Part shown: one piece after another, positions 12,094 to 20,458 of the stretch
Position numbering within the stretch: position 1 is the first letter of the stretch
Layout: each line of letters starts with the position of its first letter
NCBI GenBank assembly: GCA_963728395.1
Contig: CAVSJJ010000004.1
Location: 434,001-498,000, forward strand
Length of the DNA stretch: 64,000 nt
Reading direction: 5' to 3'
From: CAVSJJ01 sp963728395
GTDB taxonomy: Bacteria > Actinomycetota > Actinomycetes > Actinomycetales > Dermatophilaceae
The notes under the pieces: generated by a model
Database searches by the model: none
Told to the model about the DNA's origin: nothing
Seen by the model: only the letters and a program-made list of their open reading frames with translations
Position numbers and translations under genes: made by a program

Positions 12094-13383
12094 GTGTCCG
12101 TTCCCACGCCCCGCGCCCATCGTCCCCGCCCGCCCCGCGGGACGCTGCCGGGTGCACTCGTGGCCTGTGCCGCGCTCGCCGGCTGCACCGTCAGCGGGTC
12201 GGTCGGCCCGGTGCGGACCTCGCCGACGGCGGCGACCTCGAGCCCCTCCCCGTCGCCGACCTCGGCCGGCCCCAGCCCGACGCCGAGCCCCACGCCCACA
12301 CCGACGCTCGACCCCGCCGTGGCCTGCGCCCGCCGCACCGACGCCCGGCTCACCGCGGACCAGCGGGTGGGGCAGCTGATCATGGTCGGACTGCCTGCCG
12401 GCACCGCCGCCTCGACCCTTGACGACCGGATCGCCACTGACCACCTCGGTGGGGTCTTCCTCCTGGGGACGTGGTGGGGCCGGGCGACGGTGCACCGGGC
12501 GGCGACCCACCTGCAGGGGCGGGCGACCCGCGCGGCGACGGGCGGCATACCGCTGCTCGTCGCGGCCGACCAGGAGGGTGGGAGCGTCCAGCACCTTCGC
12601 GGCACCGGCTTCACGAGCATCCCCTCGGCGTTGGCCCAGGGCCGGCTGGCTCCCGAGGACCTCCGCTTCCGATCCCGGACCTGGGGCCGGGAGCTGGCCT
12701 CGGCCGGCGTCACCGTCGACCTCGCGCCGGTCGCCGCCACGGTTCCGGCCTCCCTCGGGCGGCGCAACGGTCCCATCGGCCGGTTCGACCGGGAGTTCGG
12801 TCACGACCCCGGGACCGTCGGAACCCACGTCGTCGCCGTCGTCCACGGGATGCGCGAGGGCGGCGTGGAGCCCACGCTCAAGCACTTTCCCGGTCTCGGC
12901 CGGGTCAGCAAGAACACCGACACGAGCAGTCGCGGCATCACCGACCCGGTGACCGGCCCCCACGACCCCTACCTCACCCCGTTCGCCGACGGCATCGGCG
13001 CCGGGGCGCGCCTGGTCATGGTCTCGCTCGCGCGCTATCCCCGGATCGACGCCGACAACCCCGCGGCGTTCTCCTCCACCATCATCACCGGGCTGCTCCG
13101 CGGCTCGCTGGGCTACCGCGGCGTCGTCATGTCGGACGACCTCGACGCGAAGGCGGTCTCGTCGGTCGCCGTGGGTCGTCGGGCAACCCGGTTCCTCGCG
13201 GCCGGCGGCGACGTCGTCCTCGTCAGCCGGGCCGCCGAGGCGAACCGGATGACCGCCGCCGTCCGAAGCCGGATGGGCACCGATCACACCTTCCGGGACA
13301 CCGTGCGCGCCGCGGTGCTGCGGGTTCTCACCCTCAAGGCGCGGATGGGTCTGCTGTCCTGCTCACCGCGCGGCGGCAACTGA
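12094..13383 (+). CDS. Lipoprotein of glycoside hydrolase family 3 (beta-N-acetylhexosaminidase-like)
   Basis: 429 residues, GTG start. The N-terminus has arginines, a short hydrophobic stretch and the lipobox ALAGC (Cys about residue 31), then a Ser/Pro/Thr-rich linker. It is therefore a secreted lipoprotein. The GH3 barrel follows: QLIMVGLP, GGVFLLGTWW, LVAADQEGGSVQHL, LKHFPG and VVMSDDL, whose Asp is the GH3 nucleophile. In NagZ enzymes KHFPG is followed by a loop with Asp-Ser-His that supplies the acid; here the text after KHFPG is LGRVSKNTDTSSRG and no such DSH is seen. Cell-wall amino-sugar turnover is likely, but catalytic detail may differ. Confidence 0.85.
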   Translation: MSVPTPRAHRPRPPRGTLPGALVACAALAGCTVSGSVGPVRTSPTAATSSPSPSPTSAGPSPTPSPTPTPTLDPAVACARRTDARLTADQRVGQLIMVGLPAGTAASTLDDRIATDHLGGVFLLGTWWGRATVHRAATHLQGRATRAATGGIPLLVAADQEGGSVQHLRGTGFTSIPSALAQGRLAPEDLRFRSRTWGRELASAGVTVDLAPVAATVPASLGRRNGPIGRFDREFGHDPGTVGTHVVAVVHGMREGGVEPTLKHFPGLGRVSKNTDTSSRGITDPVTGPHDPYLTPFADGIGAGARLVMVSLARYPRIDADNPAAFSSTIITGLLRGSLGYRGVVMSDDLDAKAVSSVAVGRRATRFLAAGGDVVLVSRAAEANRMTAAVRSRMGTDHTFRDTVRAAVLRVLTLKARMGLLSCSPRGGN

Positions 13384-13528
13384 GCCGAGGCCGTCGACCG
13401 ACGCTCGCCGGCAGTCCCGTCGTGGCGGCCCCGACGCGGCGAACCCCCGGGCAGACGGAGCTGAGCACCACCGCGCGTCAGCGGCCCGGGGCCCGATCAG
13501 GTCCCTGCCCCCCATGGGACGGGTCGGG

Positions 13529-14578
13529 TCAGGCGGAGACCTCGGTGACCGGCATCGAGGAGTCGGCCGGGAGCATGAGCGAGGACGGCGTCCGCCCACG
13601 CAGGACCAGCTGCGCCCCGAGGGAGGCGACCATCGCCCCGTTGTCGGTGCACAACCCCGGGCGCGGCACCCGCAGCTCGATGCCGGCCGCGTCGCACCGT
13701 TCGGCGGCCATGGCCCGCAGCCGAGAGTTGGCCGCGACGCCGCCGCCGATCTGGAGATGGTCCACGCCGTTCTCCCGGCAGGCGAGGACGGCCTTGCGAG
13801 TGAGGACGTCGACGACGGCCTCCTGGAAGCTCGCGGCGACGTCGGCGACGGGCACCGCCTCCCCCGCCGCCTCGCGGGCGGCCACCCACCGGGCGACCGC
13901 CGTCTTCAGCCCCGAGAAGGAGAAGTCGAAGCGATGCCGCTGCATGTCGCGCCCGGAGGTCAGGCCGCGCGGGAAGTCGATCTCGACGGTGCCCTCCCGG
14001 GCCGCGCGGTCGATGTACGGGCCGCCGGGGAAGGGCAGACCGAGGACCCGGGCGACCTTGTCGAACGCCTCGCCGGCCGCGTCGTCGATCGTCGATCCGA
14101 GGCTGCGCACATCGTGGGTGACGTCGGGCACGAGAAGGAGCGAGGAGTGGCCGCCCGAGACGAGCAGGGCCAACGTCGGCTCGGGGAGCGGGCCGTGCTC
14201 GACGATGTCGACGGCGACGTGGGAGGCGAGGTGGTTGACGCCGTAGAGGGGGACGCCGAGGGACAGGGCCAGCGCCTTGGCCGCGGCGACCCCGACCATG
14301 AGGGTGCCGGCGAGGCCGGGACCGCTGGTCACGGCGACCGCGTCGAGGTCGGCGAGCCGGACCCCCGCCTGAGCGCAGGCCCGCTCGAGGGTGGGGACCA
14401 TCGCCTCGAGGTGGGCCCGGCTGGCGACCTCGGGCACGACGCCACCGAAGCGGGCGTGCTCCTCGACGCTACTGGCGATGGCGTCGACGAGGAGCGCCTC
14501 GCCACGGACGATGCCGACGCCGGTCTCGTCGCACGAGGTCTCGATGCCGAGGACGAGGGGGGCGGTGCTCTCACTCAT
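13529..14578 (-). CDS. tsaD: tRNA N6-threonylcarbamoyladenosine (t6A37) transferase TsaD
   Basis: Transfers the threonylcarbamoyl group to A37 of ANN-decoding tRNAs, working with TsaB and TsaE. 349 residues. Opens LVLGIETSCDETGVGIV (ASKHA fold). VVPEVASRAHLEAMVPTLERA contains the metal-ligand region, and TSGPGLAGTLMVGVAAAK and LVSGGHSSLLLV are signature blocks. ATG at 14578 overlaps the rimI stop by 8 nt; it is the last gene of a long minus-strand operon. The spacer to the convergent GH3 gene (13384-13528) contains no convincing terminator hairpin. Confidence 0.97.
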   Translation of the reverse strand: MSESTAPLVLGIETSCDETGVGIVRGEALLVDAIASSVEEHARFGGVVPEVASRAHLEAMVPTLERACAQAGVRLADLDAVAVTSGPGLAGTLMVGVAAAKALALSLGVPLYGVNHLASHVAVDIVEHGPLPEPTLALLVSGGHSSLLLVPDVTHDVRSLGSTIDDAAGEAFDKVARVLGLPFPGGPYIDRAAREGTVEIDFPRGLTSGRDMQRHRFDFSFSGLKTAVARWVAAREAAGEAVPVADVAASFQEAVVDVLTRKAVLACRENGVDHLQIGGGVAANSRLRAMAAERCDAAGIELRVPRPGLCTDNGAMVASLGAQLVLRGRTPSSLMLPADSSMPVTEVSA

Positions 14579-15083
14579 GGGTGCTGCTCCCGTCGAGGTC
14601 GTGGGTCCGGTCGAGCCGCTTGCGCAGGACGAGGGCGTCGACGTCGCCGGGTTGGTAGTAGCGGCGCCGGACGGCGAGCTCGCTGAAGCCGGCTCGGTCG
14701 TAGAGGGCTCGGGCCGGCGCGTTGTCGGCCCGCACCTCGAGCATGAGGTATGCCGCGCCCCGGCCGAGGGCGCGCCGCTCGAGCTCCCCGAGCAGCAGGG
14801 AGCCGACCCCCCGACCCTGGGCGTCGGGGCTGACGGCGATCGTCATGATGTCGGCCACCTCACCGCCGTGGTCGAGGCCGGCATACCCGAGCAGCCGCCC
14901 GGCGCCGTCGTCGACGACGACATAGTCGCGGCGGGGCCGCCCGGCGAGCTCGGACCACCAGGACGCGCTCGACCAGGCGTCCGCCTGGAAGAGCCGCTCC
15001 TCGAGGGCGGCGAGGGCGGGGACGTCGGTCCATCGCAGCTCGCGCAGGACGGGCCCGGCGGCCCGGGTGGCGGCCGTCGTCAT
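14571..15083 (-). CDS. rimI: Ribosomal protein S18-alanine N-acetyltransferase RimI-like (GNAT)
   Basis: 170 residues. Single GNAT domain with the acetyl-CoA loop IAVSPDAQGRGVGSLLLGELE, followed by LEVRADNAPARALYDRAGFSELAVRRRYY, typical of RimI. ATG at 15083 overlaps the tsaB stop (ATGA). The same open frame continues upstream to about 15764, but that part is antisense-like translation of tsaB in another register and is not coding. Position between tsaB and tsaD is the standard actinobacterial arrangement. The substrate, S18 or another protein N-terminus, is inferred from family. Confidence 0.93.
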   Translation of the reverse strand: MTTAATRAAGPVLRELRWTDVPALAALEERLFQADAWSSASWWSELAGRPRRDYVVVDDGAGRLLGYAGLDHGGEVADIMTIAVSPDAQGRGVGSLLLGELERRALGRGAAYLMLEVRADNAPARALYDRAGFSELAVRRRYYQPGDVDALVLRKRLDRTHDLDGSSTHE

Positions 15084-15736
15084 CGGGCGTCGCGCTCGGC
15101 AGTGGTCAGGGCGTCCGGTCGGCGCAGGTAGAGCGGGTCGACGGGCATCGGCTCCCCGGCCGCGATCCGGCGGGCGGCGAGGCGGACGAGCGCGGCGGCG
15201 TCGACATCGAGGGGCCCGGCGGCCCACGGGAACAGCTCGGGGTAGAGCTGCGGCCCGCGGCCGACCGTCGGCATCGCCCGCACCCCCTCCGGCACGTCGG
15301 CGGGACGGGCGACGGCCGGTGCGGTGACCCGGCGGGCGGAGCCGTCGGCCGCGGCATACCGGGCCCAGTAGACCTCCTTGCGCCGGGCGTCGGTCGCGAC
15401 GAGCAGGTCGCCCTCGACGACGAGGGCGCCGCTCTCGGCCAGGCTGTCGAGGCTGCACACGCCGTGGACCGGGACCTCGAGGACATGGCCCATCGTCACC
15501 GCGGTGACGAGGCCGACGCGCAGCCCGGTGAACGGTCCGGGCCCCGTTCCGACGGCGATGTCGGTGAGGTCCCGGGGCGTCATCCCGGCCGAGACGAGCA
15601 CCTCGACGACGAGCGGGGCGAGGTGCTCGGTGTGGCCCCGCGGGTCGACGCGGTCGGCGACGGCGACGACGTCGGTGCCGTCGTGGAGGGCGACCGCGAT
15701 CGCCGACGTGGCGGTGTCGATGCCCAGCAGCATCAT
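15080..15736 (-). CDS. tsaB: t6A biosynthesis protein TsaB
   Basis: Inactive TsaD paralogue that scaffolds the TsaB-TsaD-TsaE complex. 218 residues from ATG at 15736, which overlaps the tsaE stop as ATGA. The N-terminal MLLGIDTATSAIAVALHDG and VGTGPGPFTGLRVGLVTA are diagnostic. C-terminal sequence is divergent, as usual. The two ATG codons at 15736 and 15733 are both possible; the first gives the conventional 4-nt overlap. Confidence 0.95.
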   Translation of the reverse strand: MMLLGIDTATSAIAVALHDGTDVVAVADRVDPRGHTEHLAPLVVEVLVSAGMTPRDLTDIAVGTGPGPFTGLRVGLVTAVTMGHVLEVPVHGVCSLDSLAESGALVVEGDLLVATDARRKEVYWARYAAADGSARRVTAPAVARPADVPEGVRAMPTVGRGPQLYPELFPWAAGPLDVDAAALVRLAARRIAAGEPMPVDPLYLRRPDALTTAERDAR

Positions 15737-16224
15737 GAGGCGGCCCCCTGCAGGACGGCGACAAGGTCCGCGCCGGCCCAGCGCGGGCCGTGCGTCGTGA
15801 TGGTGAGCGTGCGCGCCTCGCTGACCTCGTCGGCGACGAGGACGACCTCGAGCCGGTCCTCGGTCAGCTCCTCGGCGAGTCCGTGGCCCCACTCGACGAC
15901 GGTGACGCTGTCGCCGAGGGAGGTGTCGAGGTCGAGGCCGTCGAGCTCGTCGAGGCCGCCGAGCCGATAGGCGTCGACATGGACCAGGTCCGGCCCGCCG
16001 ACGAGCGAGGGGTGGACCCGGGCGATGACGAAGGTCGGGGACGTGATGGGTCCGCGGACGCCGAGACCCTCGGCCAGGCCCTGGGTCAGGGTCGTCTTGC
16101 CGGCCCCGAGGGAGCCGGTGAGGACGACGAGGTCGCCCGCTCGCAGGACCGACCCGAGGGCGCGGCCGGCGGCGCGGGTGTCATCGGCGTGCGGCAGCAG
16201 GACCGCCGTGGCGTGGTGGGGCAT
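15733..16224 (-). CDS. tsaE: t6A biosynthesis ATPase TsaE
   Basis: Small P-loop ATPase needed for t6A formation. 163 residues. Walker A GSLGAGKTTLTQGLAEGLG, then ITSPTFVIARVHPS and the Walker-B-like VTVVEWGHGL. ATG at 16224 touches the stop of the upstream alpha/beta-hydrolase gene (TGATG), so translation is probably coupled. Its length and motifs are typical of the family. Confidence 0.95.
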   Translation of the reverse strand: MPHHATAVLLPHADDTRAAGRALGSVLRAGDLVVLTGSLGAGKTTLTQGLAEGLGVRGPITSPTFVIARVHPSLVGGPDLVHVDAYRLGGLDELDGLDLDTSLGDSVTVVEWGHGLAEELTEDRLEVVLVADEVSEARTLTITTHGPRWAGADLVAVLQGAAS

Positions 16225-17303
16225 CAGGAGACGGACTTCGTTCTCGTGGAGGAGTTCCTGGGCGGACGGCGACGGGGCGAGAGCTCGGCGATCATCCGGC
16301 GGACCCGCGGCTTGCGGTTCATGGCGATCCCGGCCGCATGAGCGCGCTCGGCGCGCTCGACGAGCATGAGCAGCTGCTGGGTGACCAGTTCGGGGTGCTC
16401 GAGCATGATGAGATGGCCGGAGTGCTCGACGACGACGTGCTCGGCGCCGGGGATGTGCCGGACGATGTCCTCGCTGTGCGAGGGCGGGGTGAGCATGTCG
16501 CCCTCGCCGTTCATGACGAGGGTCTCGATGCCCTGGTAGGCGTCGAGGTGCTCGAGCTCGTCGAGCCGGTCGATGTGCGGCATGAACGCGGCCATCACCT
16601 CGAGCGGGGTTGCGAAGATCATGTCGCCGACGAAGCGGATGAGGTCCTCGCTGACGTGGGAGTCGAAGGAGTACCGGCTGACGACGACCTCCTCGACATC
16701 GCGCCCGACCCGGCGGAACCGGTCGAGCCAGGTCTGGTGGCGGCCGAGGCGGGTCAGCACGCCCGGGCCGACCCGACCGATCGCCCGCCCGAGGACGGGT
16801 CCGAAGCCGAGCGAGGTCATCCCGCGGCCGCCGGCACTCGTCGCGACGAAGGCCGCCGCGAGGACCCGGCTGCGGATGAGGTCGGGGTTGCGGCCGGCGA
16901 GCGACATCATCGTCATGCCGCCCATCGAGTGGCCGATCAGGACGAGCGGCCCGTCGGGGCACGTTGCCTCGATGACCGCGTCGAGGTCGGCACCGATCCG
17001 CTCCATCGTGCAGTCCTCGATGGGCGAGACCGCCGACCGGCCGTGGCTGCGCTGGTCCCAGAGGACGACCCGGTAGCCCGCCGCGACGAGGGCCCGGCGC
17101 TGGAGGACCCAGCTGCGAAGACTGAGCGTGTAGCCGTGCGAGAAGACGACAGTCGGACGCGGTGGTGCCTCGCGGGGCCGGCCGGCGTTCGCGGCCCTGG
17201 ACCCCTCGTCGACCTCGACGTGCAGGGCGATCCCGTCGTCGGTGACGACGGTGCGCTCGGTGTCGGGGGTGTGGGCGTAGTTGCCCGCGACGACGGCCGT
17301 CAC
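16224..17303 (-). CDS. Alpha/beta-hydrolase in the alr-tsaE interval
   Basis: 359 residues. Oxyanion region FSHGYTLSLRSW, nucleophile elbow GHSMGG (Ser about 143), and catalytic His in VVVEHSGHLIMLEHP. These are the expected serine-hydrolase triad elements. Similar hydrolases sit between alr and tsaE in many actinobacteria; the substrate is unknown. The C-terminal 30 residues are basic (RKPRVRRMI..RRRPPRNSSTRTKS). ATG at 17303 overlaps the alr stop by 4 nt. Confidence 0.88.
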   Translation of the reverse strand: MTAVVAGNYAHTPDTERTVVTDDGIALHVEVDEGSRAANAGRPREAPPRPTVVFSHGYTLSLRSWVLQRRALVAAGYRVVLWDQRSHGRSAVSPIEDCTMERIGADLDAVIEATCPDGPLVLIGHSMGGMTMMSLAGRNPDLIRSRVLAAAFVATSAGGRGMTSLGFGPVLGRAIGRVGPGVLTRLGRHQTWLDRFRRVGRDVEEVVVSRYSFDSHVSEDLIRFVGDMIFATPLEVMAAFMPHIDRLDELEHLDAYQGIETLVMNGEGDMLTPPSHSEDIVRHIPGAEHVVVEHSGHLIMLEHPELVTQQLLMLVERAERAHAAGIAMNRKPRVRRMIAELSPRRRPPRNSSTRTKSVS

Positions 17304-18505
17304 GACGAGTCGCCCCCGAGGTAGACGCGCGGCAGCCGGTTGCTCATCCGGGTGACGATCTCATAGTTGATCGTCCGCGTCGCCACCGCCCAGTCCTGGG
17401 CCGTGGGCTCGCCGTCGCAGCCGCGGCCGAGGATGACGACCTCGTCACCCGCGGCGCCGGCATACCCCGCACCGAGGTCGAGGACGAACTGGTCCATGCA
17501 GACCCGACCGGCGATCCGGTGCCGGGTCCCTCGCACCTGCACCGGCCCGAGCGACCCGGCGGCGCGCGGGATGCCGTCGGCATAGCCCATCGGCACGAGG
17601 CCGAGCACCGTGTCGGCGGGCGTGACGTACTCGTGGCCGTAGCTGACGCCCTGGCCCGCTCGCGCCGGCTTGACGACCGTCAGCCGGGCGGTGACCCGCA
17701 TCGCCTCGCGCAGCCCGAAGTCCTCGGGGGCGCCGAGGTCCGGGACGGGTGAGAGCCCGTAGACCGCGAGACCGGGCCGGACCAGGTCGAAGTGCGCGTC
17801 GGGGTTGGTGAGGGTGGCGGCGGAGTTGGCGAGATGACGCAGCGGGGGCCGCACCCCGGCACGCTCGAGCTCGGCGACGGCGTCGACGAAGCGCTCCTGC
17901 TGGGCCCGGACGGTCGGGTGCCGGGGGGCGTCCGCCCAGGCGAAGTGCGACCAGACGCCGGTGATCTCGACGGCTCCCTCGGCCTGCGCCCGGGCGGCCG
18001 CCGCGACGAGCTCGGTCCAGCCGTCGCCGAGTGCCCCGCCGCGGCCGAGCCCCGTATCGACCTTGAGCTGGGTCCGGGCGGCCGTGCCGCGTTCGCGCGC
18101 CGCGTCGACGATCTCCGCGAGGCTCCACAGCGACCCGGCGGTCAGGTCGATGTCGGCGGCGATCGCCCCGGCGAGGTCGGCCCCCGGCGGGAAGATCCAG
18201 GTGAGGACCGGCCCCTGGACCCCCGCCGCCCGCAGCTCGCGGGCCTCGTCGAGCTGCGCGACCCCCAGCCAGGAGGCGCCGCCGCGCTGGGCGGCCCGCG
18301 CGGCCGGGACGAGACCGTGGCCGTAGGCGTCGGCCTTGACGACGGCCAGGACGGCCGCATCGCCCGACCGGCGGTCGAGCTCGCGGACGTTGTCGGTGAT
18401 CGCGTCGAGGTCGATCGACATCCAGGCGGACGCGCCGGCGGGCCCGGACACGGGCGCGGACGCGGTCGGCCGGGCGGGATCGGGTGTCGTCGGATGTGTG
18501 GTCAT
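17300..18505 (-). CDS. alr: Alanine racemase
   Basis: PLP enzyme producing D-alanine for peptidoglycan. 401 residues. The PLP lysine lies in AVVKADAYGHG (Lys about 57). Later blocks include VDTGLGRGG, NSAATL, RPGLAVYGLSP and GRVCMDQFVLDLG. A Pro/Ala-rich N-terminal extension of about 25 residues precedes the barrel. ATG at 18505 has GGAAGGG at ribosome-site distance; the frame stays open further upstream without a good site. Co-directional with the nnr gene, 68 bp upstream. Confidence 0.95.
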   Translation of the reverse strand: MTTHPTTPDPARPTASAPVSGPAGASAWMSIDLDAITDNVRELDRRSGDAAVLAVVKADAYGHGLVPAARAAQRGGASWLGVAQLDEARELRAAGVQGPVLTWIFPPGADLAGAIAADIDLTAGSLWSLAEIVDAARERGTAARTQLKVDTGLGRGGALGDGWTELVAAAARAQAEGAVEITGVWSHFAWADAPRHPTVRAQQERFVDAVAELERAGVRPPLRHLANSAATLTNPDAHFDLVRPGLAVYGLSPVPDLGAPEDFGLREAMRVTARLTVVKPARAGQGVSYGHEYVTPADTVLGLVPMGYADGIPRAAGSLGPVQVRGTRHRIAGRVCMDQFVLDLGAGYAGAAGDEVVILGRGCDGEPTAQDWAVATRTINYEIVTRMSNRLPRVYLGGDSS

Positions 18506-18573
18506 GAGCCCTTCCAGCATAGGAGGGGTACCCGGGTGGGCATGCCCGCGTGCGACATCGACCACCGGTCGGG

Positions 18574-20070
18574 TCAGCGGCGGGCGAGGAGGTGGGCGAG
18601 CGTCCCCGATATGCCGCGGGCGACCGCGAGCGCCCGCACCGGGCCACCCGGGTTGGCCCGGTCGGCGGCGACCCCGTGGACGAGCGCGGCGAGCGCGGCG
18701 GCGACGTCCGGCTCGAGCCCGGCCGCGAGCAGGGTCCCGGCGAGCCCGGCGAGGACGTCACCCGCCCCGGCCGTCGCGAGCCACGCGGGAGCGTCGTTCT
18801 GCGACCAGAGGACGGCCCCGCGCTGCGGCGAGGCGACGACGGTCGTCGAGCCCTTGAGCAGGACCGTCGCGCCGGTCAGCTCGGCGATGAGCCGGGCCCA
18901 CCCGGACGGATCGGCCTCGACCGAGTCCCGGTCGGCCGAGCTGCCGAAGCCCCAGCCCGCGTCGGGCGGCGGCCAGGTCTCCATGATCCGGTTGTAGAGG
19001 CGGACCGCCTCCCCGGCGTGGGGGGTGAGCAGGGTCGGCGCCCGGCGCGGTCCCTCGAGCAGCTCCAGCCCCCCGGCGTCGAGGAGCACCGGCAGGTCGG
19101 AGGCGAGCGCGTCGAGCGCGGCCCGGCGCTGTGCGTCGGCGGCCTCCCCCGTCGCCTCGGGGTCCCAGCCGGGCCCGATGACCCAGGCCTGGACCCGGCC
19201 CACACCGTGGACCGCCTCGGGCACGCTCGAGCGGACGACGGCCTCGGGACCGGGCGTCCCGACATAGCGGACCATCCCGACCCCGGCCTCGACGGCGGCG
19301 GTGCAGCAGAGCACGGGCGCACCGGTGAAGCCCTCGCCCCCGGAGACGACGCCGAGGACCCCACGGGAGTACTTGTCGTCCGACGGCCCCGGGACCGGCC
19401 AGCGGCCGGCGACATCGTCGTGGGTGAGCCGGCGCACCGCCGGTTCGGCGTCGATGCTCAGCCCGATGTCGACGACGGTGAGCCGCCCGACGGCCTGCTC
19501 GGTCGGTGGGAGGAGGTGGACCGGTTTGGCCACCGAGAACGTCACCGTCTCGTCGGCGAAGACCCCGTCGGGGTCCAGGCGGCGGCCGGCCGGGTCCTGG
19601 CCCGAGGGCAGGTCGACGGCGATGACGTGGGCATCCTCGGGGACCGCCTCGACCCAGGCCCGGGCCCAGCGGGGCAGGCCGGGCTTGCCGCCGATGCCGA
19701 GGATGCCGTCGAGGACGACGTCGGCCTCGCCGATCCGGGCCAGGCCCTCGGGGTCGTCGTCGGTCGTGACGAGGACCCCGGCCATGTCGGCGTCGGCCAG
19801 GGCCCCCTCGTGGACCCGGTCACCACGCCGGACCGCCGCGGCGCCGAAGCCGGCCTCGGCGAGCCGGGCCGCGGCATACAGGGCGTCGGCGCCGTTGTTG
19901 CCGGGGCCCACGAGCGCGACGACCCGTGAGCCCCCGCGCTCCTCCAGCCGCGCGGCGGCGACCGCGGCGAGCCCGGCAACGGCTCGGGCCATCAGCTCGC
20001 CTTCGTCGAGGGTCGCCATGAGGGCGGTCTCGGCGTCGTAGACCTCGGATGTCGACCAGGCCTCGATCAC
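18574..20070 (-). CDS. nnr: Bifunctional NAD(P)HX epimerase / ADP-dependent NAD(P)HX dehydratase
   Basis: Repairs hydrated NADH and NADPH. 498 residues, two domains. The N-terminal YjeF_N epimerase spans about 1-205 (EVYDAETALMA, LVGPGNNGADALYAAARLA, VIAVDLPSGQDP). The C-terminal ribokinase-like dehydratase spans about 220-495 (KYSRGVLGVVSGG, VIGPGW, LLTPHAGEAVRL, LKGSTTVVASP, TAGAGDVLAGL). GTG start at 20070 after GGAGAG. Lies between alr and acpS, as in relatives. Confidence 0.95.
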   Translation of the reverse strand: MIEAWSTSEVYDAETALMATLDEGELMARAVAGLAAVAAARLEERGGSRVVALVGPGNNGADALYAAARLAEAGFGAAAVRRGDRVHEGALADADMAGVLVTTDDDPEGLARIGEADVVLDGILGIGGKPGLPRWARAWVEAVPEDAHVIAVDLPSGQDPAGRRLDPDGVFADETVTFSVAKPVHLLPPTEQAVGRLTVVDIGLSIDAEPAVRRLTHDDVAGRWPVPGPSDDKYSRGVLGVVSGGEGFTGAPVLCCTAAVEAGVGMVRYVGTPGPEAVVRSSVPEAVHGVGRVQAWVIGPGWDPEATGEAADAQRRAALDALASDLPVLLDAGGLELLEGPRRAPTLLTPHAGEAVRLYNRIMETWPPPDAGWGFGSSADRDSVEADPSGWARLIAELTGATVLLKGSTTVVASPQRGAVLWSQNDAPAWLATAGAGDVLAGLAGTLLAAGLEPDVAAALAALVHGVAADRANPGGPVRALAVARGISGTLAHLLARR

Positions 20071-20085
20071 GGGAGCATCTCTCCT

Positions 20086-20436
20086 TCAGTCCTCGACGAT
20101 GACGACGGCCGAGGCGATGCCGGCGTCGTGGGACAGCGAGACGTGCAGGGTCCGTGCCCCGAGCTCCTCGACCGCCGCCTGCACGGTGCCCCGGACGACG
20201 AGGTGCGGGCGCCCGTCCCGCCCGCGACGCACCTCGGCGTCCTGCCAGTGCATCCCCGCAGGGGCACCGAGAGCCTTGGCGAGCGCCTCCTTGGCGGCGA
20301 ACCGGGCCGCCCGCGAGTTGAGCGGCAGGTCGCGCTCGGAGGCGGTGAAGAGCCGGTCGAGCAGCCGCGGGGAGCGTTCGAGGGTCTGCCCGAAGCGGGC
20401 CACGTCGACGACGTCGATCCCGACCCCGAGGATCAT
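20086..20436 (-). CDS. acpS: Holo-[acyl-carrier-protein] synthase
   Basis: Transfers 4-phosphopantetheine from CoA to a serine of ACP. 116 residues. Opens MILGVGIDVVDVARF with the metal-binding Asp. FAAKEALAKALG holds the second metal ligand, and LHVSLSHDAGIASAVVIVE closes the protein. ATG at 20436 lies 22 nt after the glmS stop and has only a weak ribosome site. Confidence 0.95.
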   Translation of the reverse strand: MILGVGIDVVDVARFGQTLERSPRLLDRLFTASERDLPLNSRAARFAAKEALAKALGAPAGMHWQDAEVRRGRDGRPHLVVRGTVQAAVEELGARTLHVSLSHDAGIASAVVIVED

Positions 20437-20458
20437 CGGGTCCGCCCGGTCGTGGCGC

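Noticed and set aside
15084..15764. A longer rimI protein running through tsaB
   Set aside because: The added part is tsaB read in another register; RimI homology begins after the ATG at 15083.
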